A stretch of DNA of 12,851 nt from UBA9676 sp036522155. Its GTDB lineage: Bacteria; Actinomycetota; Actinomycetes; Streptosporangiales; Streptosporangiaceae. This document shows, in pieces, positions 1-7,376 of this stretch; the stretch's first letter is position 1; the number at the start of each line of letters is the position of its first letter. The notes under the pieces are model-generated. The model was not told the origin of the DNA. It searched no databases and saw only the letters and a list, made by a program, of their open reading frames with translations. The translations under genes and the position numbers were made by a program. The DNA is taken from assembly GCA_036522155.1 (NCBI GenBank), contig DATDGI010000025.1, forward strand, positions 1-12,851, written 5' to 3'.

Positions 1-57
1 TTTTCATCATAGTTTTGGACCTTACTCTGGGCCGCTTATCCGGCCTAGCGTGGTGGC

Positions 58-555
58 ATGACAGCAACCGACACCGCCACCCGGCCGGGGATCCCGGTCC
101 GGCTGGACTTCGACACCCACGCCGCCGGCTTCGCCCGGGCCATGTCTCACCTCGACCGGGCCGCCACCAAGGAACTCGACCGGGTCGACTTCGACCCCCG
201 GCTGCGGGAACTGGTGCGGATCCGCGCGTCGCAGCTCAACGGCTGCGCCTACTGCATCGACATGCACACCAAGGACGCCCGCGCGATCGGCGAAACCGAG
301 CAGCGCATCTACGCCCTGCCCGCCTGGCGGGAGGCGCCGTTCTTCTCCGTCCGCGAGCGGGCCGCGCTGGCGTTCGCCGAGACGGTGACCCTGCTCGCCA
401 GCACCCACGTGCCGGACGAGGCCTACCAGCAGGTGGCCGCGGTGTTCAGCGCCGACGAGGTCGGGGCGCTGGTCAGCCTAATCGTGGCCATCAACGCCTG
501 GAACACCATCGGGGTGGCCACCCGGACCTGGGAAGTCGGCTCCTACCAGCCGTAA
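58..555 (+). CDS. AhpD-like carboxymuconolactone decarboxylase family protein
   Basis: This 165-residue protein belongs to the AhpD/carboxymuconolactone decarboxylase fold, whose alkylhydroperoxidase members use a redox-active cysteine pair to reduce peroxides or recycle a partner. The sequence shows E51, C63-x-x-C66 and H70 in the segment NGCAYCIDMH, with the same spacing as the Glu, two Cys and His of the proton relay known in mycobacterial AhpD, so a peroxidase-type redox role is favoured over decarboxylase activity. It is a single-domain protein, most likely cytoplasmic, with no signal peptide. The ATG at 58 gives the expected N-terminus, although the GGTGG just before it is too close to be a normal ribosome binding site. 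It converges on the sigma factor gene, with 13 bases between the two stop codons. Its physiological substrate is not visible from sequence. Confidence 0.9.
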   Translation: MTATDTATRPGIPVRLDFDTHAAGFARAMSHLDRAATKELDRVDFDPRLRELVRIRASQLNGCAYCIDMHTKDARAIGETEQRIYALPAWREAPFFSVRERAALAFAETVTLLASTHVPDEAYQQVAAVFSADEVGALVSLIVAINAWNTIGVATRTWEVGSYQP

Positions 556-568
556 CGTCCAGGCCCGG

Positions 569-1807
569 TCACCCCGCCGGGCGCCGGTCCTGACCGGCGG
601 ATTCCCGCCGCTGCTCCAGGAACCGGCGCTCGGCGGCGTTGCCGGTGCGGGCGATGGCCGCGTCATAGGCGGCCACCGCTTCCGCCCGGCGGCCGAGCCG
701 CCGCAGCAGGTCGGCCCGGGTCGCGTGGAACAGGTAGTAGCCGTCCAGGCCGAGCTGGTCGGCCAGGTCGAGGGCGCGGGCCGGGCCGTGCACCTCGGCC
801 ACCGCGACGCAGCGGTTCAGCGCCACCACCGGGGTCGGCGCCACCAGCGTCAGCTGGTCGTAGAGGGCGAGGATCTGGGCCCAGTCGGTGTCCGCCGCGG
901 TGGCCGCGTCGCTGTGCACGGCGCTGATGGCCGCCTGGATCTGATAGGGCCCGGGCCGGTTGCGGCGCAGGCAGGCCCGGACCAGGTCCTGGCCCTCGGC
1001 GATCAGGGCCCTGTCCCACCGGCCGCGGTCCTGATCGGCGAGCAGGACCAGTTCGCCATCCGGGCCGGTCCGGGCCGGGCGGCGGGCCTCGGTCAGCAGC
1101 AGCAGCGCCAGCAGGCCGAGCACCTCGGGCTCGTCCGGCATCAGCCCGGCCAGCAGCCGCGCCAGCCGGATGGCCTCGGCGCACAGCTCCGACCGGATCA
1201 GGCCCTCGCCGGCCGAGGCCGTGTATCCCTCGTTGAACACCAGGTAGACCACGGCCAGCACGAACGGCAGCCGGTCGGGCAGTTCCGCGTCGCGCGGCAC
1301 CCGGTAGGGAATCCCGGCCGCCCGGATCTTGCGTTTGGCCCGGACCAGCCGCTGGGCCACCGTGGCTTCCGGCACCAGGAACGCCCGGGCGATCTCCGGC
1401 GTCTGCAGCCCGGCGATGAGCCGCAGCGTGAGCGCGAGCTGAGCCTCTGCGGCCAGCGCCGGGTGGCAGCAGGTGAAGATCAAGCGTAGCTGGTCATCGT
1501 GCACCGGCCCCACCTCCGGCGGCTCGTCGGGGGCGGCCAGCAGAGCCGCCTGGGTCTCGCGGCCGGAGCGCGACGACTCCCGCCGCAGCCGGTCCAGCGC
1601 CTTGTTGCGGGCCGTGGTGACGATCCAGCCGCCGGGGTTGGCCGGTACCCCGGCGGCCGGCCAGCGTTCGGCGGCCACCGCAAAGGCCTCCTGGACCGCC
1701 TCCTCAGCGAGGTCGATGTCGCCGAAGAGGCGGACCAGGGTGGCCACCGCGATCCCCGAGCTGTCACGGAAGGTTCGCTCGATGGCCGCGGTGCCCGCAC
1801 CGGGCAT
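569..1807 (-). CDS. ECF42-type RNA polymerase sigma factor with C-terminal extension
   Basis: This 412-residue protein is an extracytoplasmic-function sigma factor, which directs RNA polymerase to stress or environment-specific promoters. Region 2 covers about residues 8-78 (DLAEEAVQEAF and the WIVTTARNKALDRLRR recognition stretch). Region 4 covers about 105-165, with FTCCHP at 111-116 and a helix-turn-helix around 135-160. It is much longer than a typical 180-residue ECF factor. A DUF6596-type segment (from about 180, FVLAVVYLVFNEGYTAS) and a helical TPR-like tail (about 330-400) follow, the architecture of group ECF42. That group has no classical anti-sigma factor; the C-terminal extension is known to be needed for activity. 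The ATG lies 4 bases after the stop of the upstream DGPF gene, so the two are co-transcribed, as is usual for this group. No target promoter could be assigned here. Confidence 0.93.
   Translation of the reverse strand: MPGAGTAAIERTFRDSSGIAVATLVRLFGDIDLAEEAVQEAFAVAAERWPAAGVPANPGGWIVTTARNKALDRLRRESSRSGRETQAALLAAPDEPPEVGPVHDDQLRLIFTCCHPALAAEAQLALTLRLIAGLQTPEIARAFLVPEATVAQRLVRAKRKIRAAGIPYRVPRDAELPDRLPFVLAVVYLVFNEGYTASAGEGLIRSELCAEAIRLARLLAGLMPDEPEVLGLLALLLLTEARRPARTGPDGELVLLADQDRGRWDRALIAEGQDLVRACLRRNRPGPYQIQAAISAVHSDAATAADTDWAQILALYDQLTLVAPTPVVALNRCVAVAEVHGPARALDLADQLGLDGYYLFHATRADLLRRLGRRAEAVAAYDAAIARTGNAAERRFLEQRRESAGQDRRPAG
582..599. terminator. Palindromic hairpin at the convergent gene ends, possible terminator
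   Basis: CGCCGGTC and GACCGGCG form an 8-base inverted repeat with almost no spacer, about 27 bases past the AhpD-like stop and inside the last codons of the convergent sigma factor gene. As RNA it would fold with a small tetraloop. There is no following U-run, so a terminator role, in either direction, is only a possibility. Confidence 0.25.
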
Positions 1808-1811
1808 GGGC

Positions 1812-2168
1812 TCAGTCCTCGCCGGTGCCCTCGAACGGCCGGACCTCCACCGGCCCGCCGCAGGCGGCCGATCCCTTGGCGGCCCAGGCCAGCGCGGCGT
1901 CCAGGTCCGGGGCCTGGATGATCCAGAAGCCGCCCAGCTGCTCCTTGGTCTCCGCGAACGGCCCGTCCGTGGTGATCACTTCCCCGCCCTGGGCGCGGAC
2001 CACGGTGGCGGTGGACGGCGGGTGCAGCCCGCCGGCGAACACCCACGCCCCAGCCGACTTGATCTCGTCGTTGAGCTCGTCGACCCGCTTGTAGGCCTGC
2101 TGCATCTCCTCGCCGGACGGGAGGGGCTCGCCCTCGACCAGGTGCACGGCCAACAGGTACTGCTTCAT
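1812..2168 (-). CDS. YCII-related DGPF-domain protein
   Basis: This 118-residue protein has the YCII/DGPF fold, a small ferredoxin-like alpha/beta domain. The diagnostic TTDGPFAETKEQLGGFWII stretch is at residues 66-84 (DGPF itself at 68-71) and the family ending VEVRPF is at 107-112. Members are small cytoplasmic proteins of unproven biochemistry that are encoded next to, and often controlled by, ECF42 sigma factors. Here the gene is first in a two-gene unit and the sigma factor starts 4 bases after its stop. An AGGGAG ribosome binding site (plus-strand 2175-2180) sits 6 bases before the ATG and fixes the start. It could be the direct output of the sigma factor or a modulator of it; sequence cannot decide between these. 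Confidence 0.92.
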   Translation of the reverse strand: MKQYLLAVHLVEGEPLPSGEEMQQAYKRVDELNDEIKSAGAWVFAGGLHPPSTATVVRAQGGEVITTDGPFAETKEQLGGFWIIQAPDLDAALAWAAKGSAACGGPVEVRPFEGTGED

Positions 2169-2257
2169 CTCGGTCTCCCTTCGGCTGGGCCGGCTTGTCT
2201 TCCGACCCTCTCACCTCGTTCACGAACGGGCCGGGCCGGAATCGACAGCGGCCGCCG

Positions 2258-2650
2258 TCAGCCCGCTGCGGCGCGCCGCCGGATCAGGCCCGGGCCGTGC
2301 CTGCGCAGGTAACCCCAGTACCCGTAGACCGCGATCAGCACCACCACCGTGCCCAGCACCAGCTGGACGCCACGGGTCAGCCCGGGCGGGTAGACGACCG
2401 AGACCAGGTAGTGGCCGATGAAGCTGCCCCGGTACCCGGCTTCCCCGGCTCGGCGGCGTAGGTAGTCCTCCAGCGGCGTGAGCGGGCAGGTGAAGCCGAT
2501 GAACTCGATCAGCGCGCCGTAGACCACGGCCGGCAGGTGCACCCAGATGACCCAGGGCCAGCGCCAGGCGAGGAAGCTGCCGCCCACCACGAAGCCGATG
2601 AACAGCAGGTGGACGGCCACCACGAGATCAACGGCAACGCGGTACCACAT
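2258..2650 (-). CDS. DUF2784 small integral membrane protein
   Basis: This 130-residue protein matches the DUF2784 family: three or four hydrophobic segments (about residues 5-27, 33-53 and 91-114, possibly with a weak one near 78-90), the hallmark TCPLTPLE at residues 54-61 and GLTR at 90-93. A basic tail (RRHGPGLIRRR) suggests a cytoplasmic C-terminus. The family has no established function. It lies upstream of the DGPF-ECF42 pair on the same strand with an 89-base gap, so it may or may not share a transcript. Its upstream region now abuts the left repeat of the RNA-repair island. In a chromosome without the island it would lie just downstream of lutC. Confidence 0.88.
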   Translation of the reverse strand: MWYRVAVDLVVAVHLLFIGFVVGGSFLAWRWPWVIWVHLPAVVYGALIEFIGFTCPLTPLEDYLRRRAGEAGYRGSFIGHYLVSVVYPPGLTRGVQLVLGTVVVLIAVYGYWGYLRRHGPGLIRRRAAAG

Positions 2651-2729
2651 CTGCTCACCGTCTCCGGACAGGACGCCACTCCCAGGTTAGGCGTCCGCCC
2701 CAACCGCCGCGCCCCCGCATATGCCGGGG

Positions 2730-2838
2730 CTATGGCCGGAGTTGGACGATTTGGGCTGCTACTACGACCACAATCGTCCAAGTCAGCCCTTCGCCGGTTA
2801 GGCGAGGTTGGTGATGGTGACTTCCAGGGTTCGGGATC
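2730..2838. repeat. Left direct repeat (attL-like), carrying a detached lutC tail
   Basis: This segment aligns in the same orientation with 7377-7488. The match begins near CTATGGCCGGAGTTGG and ends just past CTTCCAGGGT. I count about four mismatches in the first 52 bases, a short unalignable patch with a 3-base length difference, and a few mismatches after that. Read on the minus strand, bases 2798-2838 encode an orphan copy of the lutC C-terminus, about RTLEVTITNLA and stop; the intact gene has RTLEVILTNPA and stop. No lutC body is attached, so this is a relic end rather than a gene. The flank to the left is native chromosome next to DUF2784; to the right it enters the island. Confidence 0.85.
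2742..2781. repeat. Perfect 10-base inverted repeat inside the left direct repeat
   Basis: TTGGACGATT (2742-2751) and AATCGTCCAA (2772-2781) are exact reverse complements separated by 20 bases. The element lies just after the orphan lutC stop codon when read on the minus strand. It could be a hairpin at the 3' end of the lut transcript or a protein-binding element used in recombination. There is no T-run, so it is not a classical intrinsic terminator. Confidence 0.7.
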
Positions 2839-2844
2839 GTGCCG

Positions 2845-3039
2845 CTATGCGCTACGGTCGCGGCCGAGCGCTGGGTTGGGGTCAAGGTGCCAGCCCGAGA
2901 CTCTTTTACCGCGATGCGCGGCCAGTTCGTGTGCCTGCGCCCAGGCATCAATCGCAGCGCGCTGCACCGTCTCCCAGTCACCGCCTGGGAACGTCCTGGA
3001 AGCTCCGCAATCTCCACAGATGGCTCTTCTGTCTGGCAT
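2845..3039 (-). CDS. Small CxxC/HxxxxH putative zinc-binding protein
   Basis: This is a 64-codon frame that I do not recognise as a named family. It has C8-G-D-C11 followed by H37 and H42 (AHELAAH), a spacing that could make a one-finger zinc site like those of small actinobacterial mobile-element proteins. The middle, GGDWETVQRAAIDAWAQAHE, looks like a genuine amphipathic helix rather than noise. A G-rich candidate ribosome binding site (minus-strand GGGGGGA at about 3050-3056) lies 10 bases before the ATG. It is divergent from hen1 and its stop falls 7 bases from the left repeat. Its codon use is mixed, as in the island. It may be a remnant of a larger mobile element or an accessory of RNA repair; its coding status is not certain. 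Confidence 0.5.
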   Translation of the reverse strand: MPDRRAICGDCGASRTFPGGDWETVQRAAIDAWAQAHELAAHRGKRVSGWHLDPNPALGRDRSA

Positions 3040-3323
3040 GGGCTCAGTATCCCCCCAGCGCGTGATTACCGGGACAGCCGGTAGCAGCGGGCTCAGACGC
3101 TTGCGGCGTCGAAGCTTTGATCGCAGGGCGCAGTCGACCTGCCGATGGCAGATAGCGCGCCTATCCGCGGCGGAAGAATCACGCCGGCTTCACGCCGGGT
3201 CGTTGCGGCCGGGAGCCGTCTAAGCGATCCCCGGTCATGGGACGTCGCCGCTTTCGCGCCAGGGACGCCGTCACGTGAAAATGGGGGCGACGTGAGCGAT
3301 GGCTTCGTGAAGACTGTTCGGTT
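3040..3323. other. Divergent intergenic region between the mini-gene and hen1
   Basis: About 280 bases without a convincing gene. It should hold the promoters for both divergent units. I could not identify a clear -35/-10 pair, tRNA or riboswitch. A short plus-strand frame at 3145-3333 exists, but its composition does not resemble a protein. The only ribosome-binding hint for hen1 is GTGAAGA at about 3307-3313, some ten bases before its GTG start. Confidence 0.5.
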
Positions 3324-4739
3324 GTGCTCCTGACAATCTCCACGACTCATGAACCCGCGACCGACCTGGGCTACCTGCTGCACAAGCACCCCGGACGGGT
3401 TCAGTCCTTCACCGAGTCGGTAGGTACGGCGCACGTCTTCTACCCAGAGAGCACGGAGCGGCGATGCACTGCCGCATTGCTGCTGGAGGTCGATCCAGTC
3501 GCTCTGGTCCGCGGGCGTAAGGGTCCGCCGGGTGAGGGATTTGCGCTGGGGCAGTACGTCAACGATCGTCCGTACGCGGCGTCGAGCATGTTGGCGATGG
3601 CGCTGAAGGATGTGTTCCGGACGGCGCTGACCGGCCGATGCAACGCGCGACCGGAGCTGGCGCATGCGCCCATTCCGCTCGCGATCCACGTGCCGTCGGT
3701 TCCGTGCCGCGGCGGGGCCGACCTGCTGCACCGCCTGTTCAGGCCGCTCGGCTGGCAGGTCGAGGCATCCACCAGCCAGCTCGATCCTGCCATCCCCGAA
3801 TGGGGCGAGTCGCGCTACCTCGACGTCCTGCTGACCGGTGATGTCCGGCTCGCGGATGCTCTTAACCATCTGTATGTGCTGCTGCCCGTGCTGGACGACG
3901 CGAAGCATTACTGGGTCAGCAACGATGAAGTCGACAAGCTGGTCCGCGCGGGTGGCGGGTGGCTCTCGGCCCATCCCGAGAAGGCGCTCATCACCCGCCG
4001 GTATCTAGCCCACCGGCGGGAGCTGGCCCAGTCGGCGCTGGCCCGGTTGGCGGAGATTGACGATACCGAGGTCGAGCAGCTCGACAACGCGGTCGAGGGC
4101 CCGGTCGCCCTGGACACCCCGGACCGGCCCGTTCCTCTGGCCGAGCAGCGGCGCGGTGCGGTCCTCGCTGCGGTGCGCGCGTCCGGCGCACGGACGGTGG
4201 GTGACTTCGGATGCGGTGAAGGTGTGCTGGTCCGGGATCTGCTCGCGGAGCACGGCATCGAGCAGATCGTCGCTGTCGACGTCTCGGCACGGGCCCTGCT
4301 GATCACCGAACGGAAGCTGCGACTAGAGCGGATGACCGAGCAGCAGCGCGGCCGAATCCGGATCTTCCAGTCCGCGCTGACTTACCGCGACGACCGGCTG
4401 GCGGGCCTGGACGCTGCGGTGCTGATGGAAGTGATCGAGCACGTCGACCTGCCTCGCTTGAAGGCGCTCGAACGGGCCGTTTTCGGTCATGCCGCTCCCG
4501 GGACGGTGATCGTGACGACTCCGAACGTGGAGCACAATGTGCGTTTCGAGACCCTGCCGGCGGGGATGATGCGTCATCGCGATCACCGCTTCGAGTGGAC
4601 CCGCAGCGAGTTCGGGTCCTGGGCAGACAGGGTCGCCGCCGCCCATGGCTACACGGTTCGCTACCTCCCAGTCGGAGCAGACGACCCAGAGGTCGGCCCG
4701 CCGACGCAGATGGCGATCTTCACTAAGGCGCCGGCATGA
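3324..4739 (+). CDS. hen1: Hen1-type 3'-terminal RNA 2'-O-methyltransferase
   Basis: This 471-residue protein is the bacterial Hen1 subunit of the Pnkp/Hen1 RNA-repair complex. It methylates the 2'-OH of the 3'-terminal nucleotide at a break before ligation, so the repaired RNA resists being cut again by the same ribotoxin. The N-terminal half begins with the family signature MLLTISTTHEPATDLGYLL, which supports the GTG start at 3324, and is the part known to bind and activate the ligase domain of Pnkp. The C-terminal methyltransferase has the SAM loop D294-F-G-C-G-E-G300, the metal-binding E369-x-x-E372-H373, and a later His in the HRDHRFEW segment (418-425), matching the Mn2+-dependent Hen1 active site. 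Its TGA overlaps the pnkp ATG as ATGA, indicating translational coupling and matched stoichiometry. All key residues are present, so it is likely active. Confidence 0.96.
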   Translation: MLLTISTTHEPATDLGYLLHKHPGRVQSFTESVGTAHVFYPESTERRCTAALLLEVDPVALVRGRKGPPGEGFALGQYVNDRPYAASSMLAMALKDVFRTALTGRCNARPELAHAPIPLAIHVPSVPCRGGADLLHRLFRPLGWQVEASTSQLDPAIPEWGESRYLDVLLTGDVRLADALNHLYVLLPVLDDAKHYWVSNDEVDKLVRAGGGWLSAHPEKALITRRYLAHRRELAQSALARLAEIDDTEVEQLDNAVEGPVALDTPDRPVPLAEQRRGAVLAAVRASGARTVGDFGCGEGVLVRDLLAEHGIEQIVAVDVSARALLITERKLRLERMTEQQRGRIRIFQSALTYRDDRLAGLDAAVLMEVIEHVDLPRLKALERAVFGHAAPGTVIVTTPNVEHNVRFETLPAGMMRHRDHRFEWTRSEFGSWADRVAAAHGYTVRYLPVGADDPEVGPPTQMAIFTKAPA

Positions 4740-7300
4740 CTCGCGAGCTCACGGTTCCGGAGCTGAGCCTCGTGGTGCTGATCGGCGTGAGTGGCTCGGG
4801 AAAGTCCACCTTCGGGCGCGCACACTTCCGCCCAACCGAGGTGATCTCGTCAGACTTCTGCCGCGGTCTCGTGGCCGACGACGAGAACGATCAGTCTGCC
4901 ACGCCTGAGGCGTTCGAGCTGCTGCATTACATCGTCGGAAAGAGGCTGAAGGCCGGCCGGCTGACCGTCGTGGACGCTACAAACGTCCAGCCGGACGCGC
5001 GCAGTCAACTGGTCGCAATCGCCCGGGAGCACGACGTCCTGCCTGTAGCGATCGTCCTCGACGTTCCGGAGAGGACGTGCGCTGCGCGTAACGCGAACCG
5101 CCCTGAGCGCGACTTCGGCGCGCATGTGATCCGCCGCCAGCGCGATCAGCTTCGCCGCGGACTGAAAGGGCTGCAGCGTGAGGGCTTCCGCACGGTCCAC
5201 ACGCTGCGCGGTGAGGACGAGGTCGCCGAGGTGAGCATCACGCGCACGAGGCTGTTCAACGACCTACGGCACGAGTCCGGACCGTTCGACGTCATCGGCG
5301 ACATCCACGGCTGCCGGGCAGAGCTCGAGACACTGCTGATGGAACTGGGTTACACGATCAGCAGGGACCCCGAGGGACGAGCCGCTGGTGCACACTGCGA
5401 CGACCGCCGTGCGGTCTTCCTCGGCGATCTCGTCGACCGCGGTCCGGACACTCCCGGCGTCCTGCGGCTGGTGATGGGCATGGTCGCCACGGGTGACGCG
5501 TTCTGCGTCCCGGGCAACCATGAGAACAAGCTGCTGCGGGCGCTACGTGGCCGCAACGTGCAGGTCACCCACGGCCTGGCCGAATCGCTGGCACAGCTGG
5601 CCGCCGAGACCGACGAGTTCCGCGCTGATGCCGAACGATTCATGGACGGCCTGATCAGCCACTACGTCCTGGATGGCGGCCGGCTGGTCGTATCGCACGC
5701 CGGACTGACCGAGCGCTACCAGGGCCGCGCGTCTGGGCGAGTGCGCGAGTTCTGCCTCTATGGGCAGACCACGGGGGAGACTGACGAGTATGGCCTGCCG
5801 GTGCGCTACCCGTGGGCGCAGGAGTACCGAGGTAAGGCAATGGTGCTCTACGGCCACACCCCGGTACCGACGCCGGAGTGGGTTAACAACACGCTCTGCC
5901 TCGACACTGGGTGCGTGTTCGGTGGTCGTCTCACCGCACTGCGCTACCCCGAACGGGAGCTCGTCTCGGTCCCAGCAGCGGAGGTCTACTACCAGCCGGC
6001 CAAGCCGTTCCACGCCAACCCCGATGCCGTCGTGCCCGACATCGCAGGTCGCCGTGACCCGGAAGTCCTCGACATCACTGACGTGACCGCCACCCGAGTC
6101 GTCGAGACGCGATACCAAAAGCGCATCGGGATACGGGAGGAGAACGCGGCTGCCGCACTCGAGGTGATGAGCCGGTTCGCGATCGACCCGCGATGGCTGC
6201 TCTACCTGCCTCCGACGATGAGCCCGGTCGCCACCTCGCCGCGGCCGGGCCTGCTCGAACATCCGGAGCAGGCCTTCGATGTCTTCCGGGCCGACGGCGT
6301 CGACCACGTGGTGTGCGAGGAGAAACACATGGGCTCGCGCGCAGTGGCCCTGGTGTGCCGCTCGCTAGAGACGGCACGCGCCAGATTCGGTGCGCCCGGT
6401 GACCAGTTGGGCGCGGTGTGGACGCGGACCGGACGTCCATTCTTCTCCGACGAGCTCACCGCGCAACTCGTGGATCGACTGCGTGCCGCCGCGGAAACCG
6501 CCGGGCTGTTCGATGAGCTCGCGACGCCCTGGCTGTTGCTAGATGCCGAGTTGCTGCCCTGGAGCGCCAAGGCCGGCCAGTTGCTCAGGGACCAGTACGC
6601 GGCCGTTGGCGCGGCCGCACGCGCGTCACTGCCCGTAGCCGTAAGCGTGCTCGGCCAGGCTGCCGCGGCTGGTCTCGACGTCGGCGACCTCCTCGAGCGC
6701 ACCCGCAGCAGAGAGATGAACGCCGCGGCCTTCACCGATGCCTACCGGCGCTACTACTGGCCGACCGACGGGCTGGCAGGCGTACGTATCGCGCCATTCC
6801 AGGTGCTGGCGACAGACGGCACTGCCCACCACGAACGGCCGCACGCCTGGCATCTCGACATGGCTGACCGGCTTGTCGCCGCCGACGCTGCGCTCGTGGC
6901 GCCAACTCGCCGGGTGTTCGCGGACACCACCGACCCAGACTCGGTGAAGTCGGCGACCGACTGGTGGTCGGAACTGACAGCGACAGGCGGAGAGGGAATG
7001 GTGGTCAAGCCTGCCGCAAACCTGACCCACGGACGCAAGGGACTTGTTCAGCCGGGGCTGAAGGTCCGCGGACGCGAATACCTGCGGATCATCTACGGCC
7101 CGGACTACACCGAACCGGCGAACCTGGAACGACTGCGCTCCCGCGGCCTCGGACACAAGCGCTCGCTGGCCCAGCGTGAATACGCGCTTGGACTCGAGGC
7201 CCTCGACCGGGCCGCGCGCGGCGAGCCTCTGTGGCGGGTGCACCAGTGTGTGTTCGCCGTCCTCGCTCTCGAGTCCGAGCCGGTGGACCCGCGACTGTAG
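4736..7300 (+). CDS. pnkp: Polynucleotide kinase-phosphatase with RNA ligase domain
   Basis: This 854-residue three-domain repair enzyme is close to the 870 residues of Clostridium thermocellum Pnkp. The N-terminal 5'-OH kinase has a P-loop GVSGSGKST (17-25, K23/S24) and the SSDFCR acceptor motif (D40, R43). The central binuclear metallophosphatase, which removes 2',3'-cyclic phosphate ends, shows GDIHGC (D189, H191), GDLVDRG (D231, R235), GNHE (N261, H262) and a later SHAGL. The C-terminal nucleotidyltransferase/ligase has EEKHMGSR with predicted adenylated Lys530, DAELLPW, and the EGMVVK motif (E753-K758). The family ligase self-adenylates but needs Hen1 to seal RNA. The gene overlaps hen1 by 4 bases. 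Every catalytic motif is intact. Substrates are probably tRNAs cut by ribotoxins or anticodon nucleases; that is known for the family and inferred here. Confidence 0.97.
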   Translation: MTRELTVPELSLVVLIGVSGSGKSTFGRAHFRPTEVISSDFCRGLVADDENDQSATPEAFELLHYIVGKRLKAGRLTVVDATNVQPDARSQLVAIAREHDVLPVAIVLDVPERTCAARNANRPERDFGAHVIRRQRDQLRRGLKGLQREGFRTVHTLRGEDEVAEVSITRTRLFNDLRHESGPFDVIGDIHGCRAELETLLMELGYTISRDPEGRAAGAHCDDRRAVFLGDLVDRGPDTPGVLRLVMGMVATGDAFCVPGNHENKLLRALRGRNVQVTHGLAESLAQLAAETDEFRADAERFMDGLISHYVLDGGRLVVSHAGLTERYQGRASGRVREFCLYGQTTGETDEYGLPVRYPWAQEYRGKAMVLYGHTPVPTPEWVNNTLCLDTGCVFGGRLTALRYPERELVSVPAAEVYYQPAKPFHANPDAVVPDIAGRRDPEVLDITDVTATRVVETRYQKRIGIREENAAAALEVMSRFAIDPRWLLYLPPTMSPVATSPRPGLLEHPEQAFDVFRADGVDHVVCEEKHMGSRAVALVCRSLETARARFGAPGDQLGAVWTRTGRPFFSDELTAQLVDRLRAAAETAGLFDELATPWLLLDAELLPWSAKAGQLLRDQYAAVGAAARASLPVAVSVLGQAAAAGLDVGDLLERTRSREMNAAAFTDAYRRYYWPTDGLAGVRIAPFQVLATDGTAHHERPHAWHLDMADRLVAADAALVAPTRRVFADTTDPDSVKSATDWWSELTATGGEGMVVKPAANLTHGRKGLVQPGLKVRGREYLRIIYGPDYTEPANLERLRSRGLGHKRSLAQREYALGLEALDRAARGEPLWRVHQCVFAVLALESEPVDPRL

Positions 7301-7376
7301 CCCAGCAAATCAGCATGATCGACGGCAATCGTGCCCTGCCGCATGGCGGGGGTGCTGCCACATCCCGCTGCCAGGA

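Noticed and set aside
725..1489. A 254-codon plus-strand open frame inside the sigma factor gene
   Set aside because: Its Gln, Gly and Arg-rich composition is typical of a reverse-strand shadow; the sigma factor on the minus strand has clear regions 2 and 4.
2685..2693. GGTTAGGCG upstream of DUF2784, matching the lutC-end motif, as a third repeat copy
   Set aside because: Only nine bases match, and the flanks show no further similarity to either direct repeat.
3093..3974. A 293-codon minus-strand open frame across the start of hen1
   Set aside because: It is antisense to a well-supported hen1, has no family-like motifs, and its composition matches a shadow of high-GC coding sequence.
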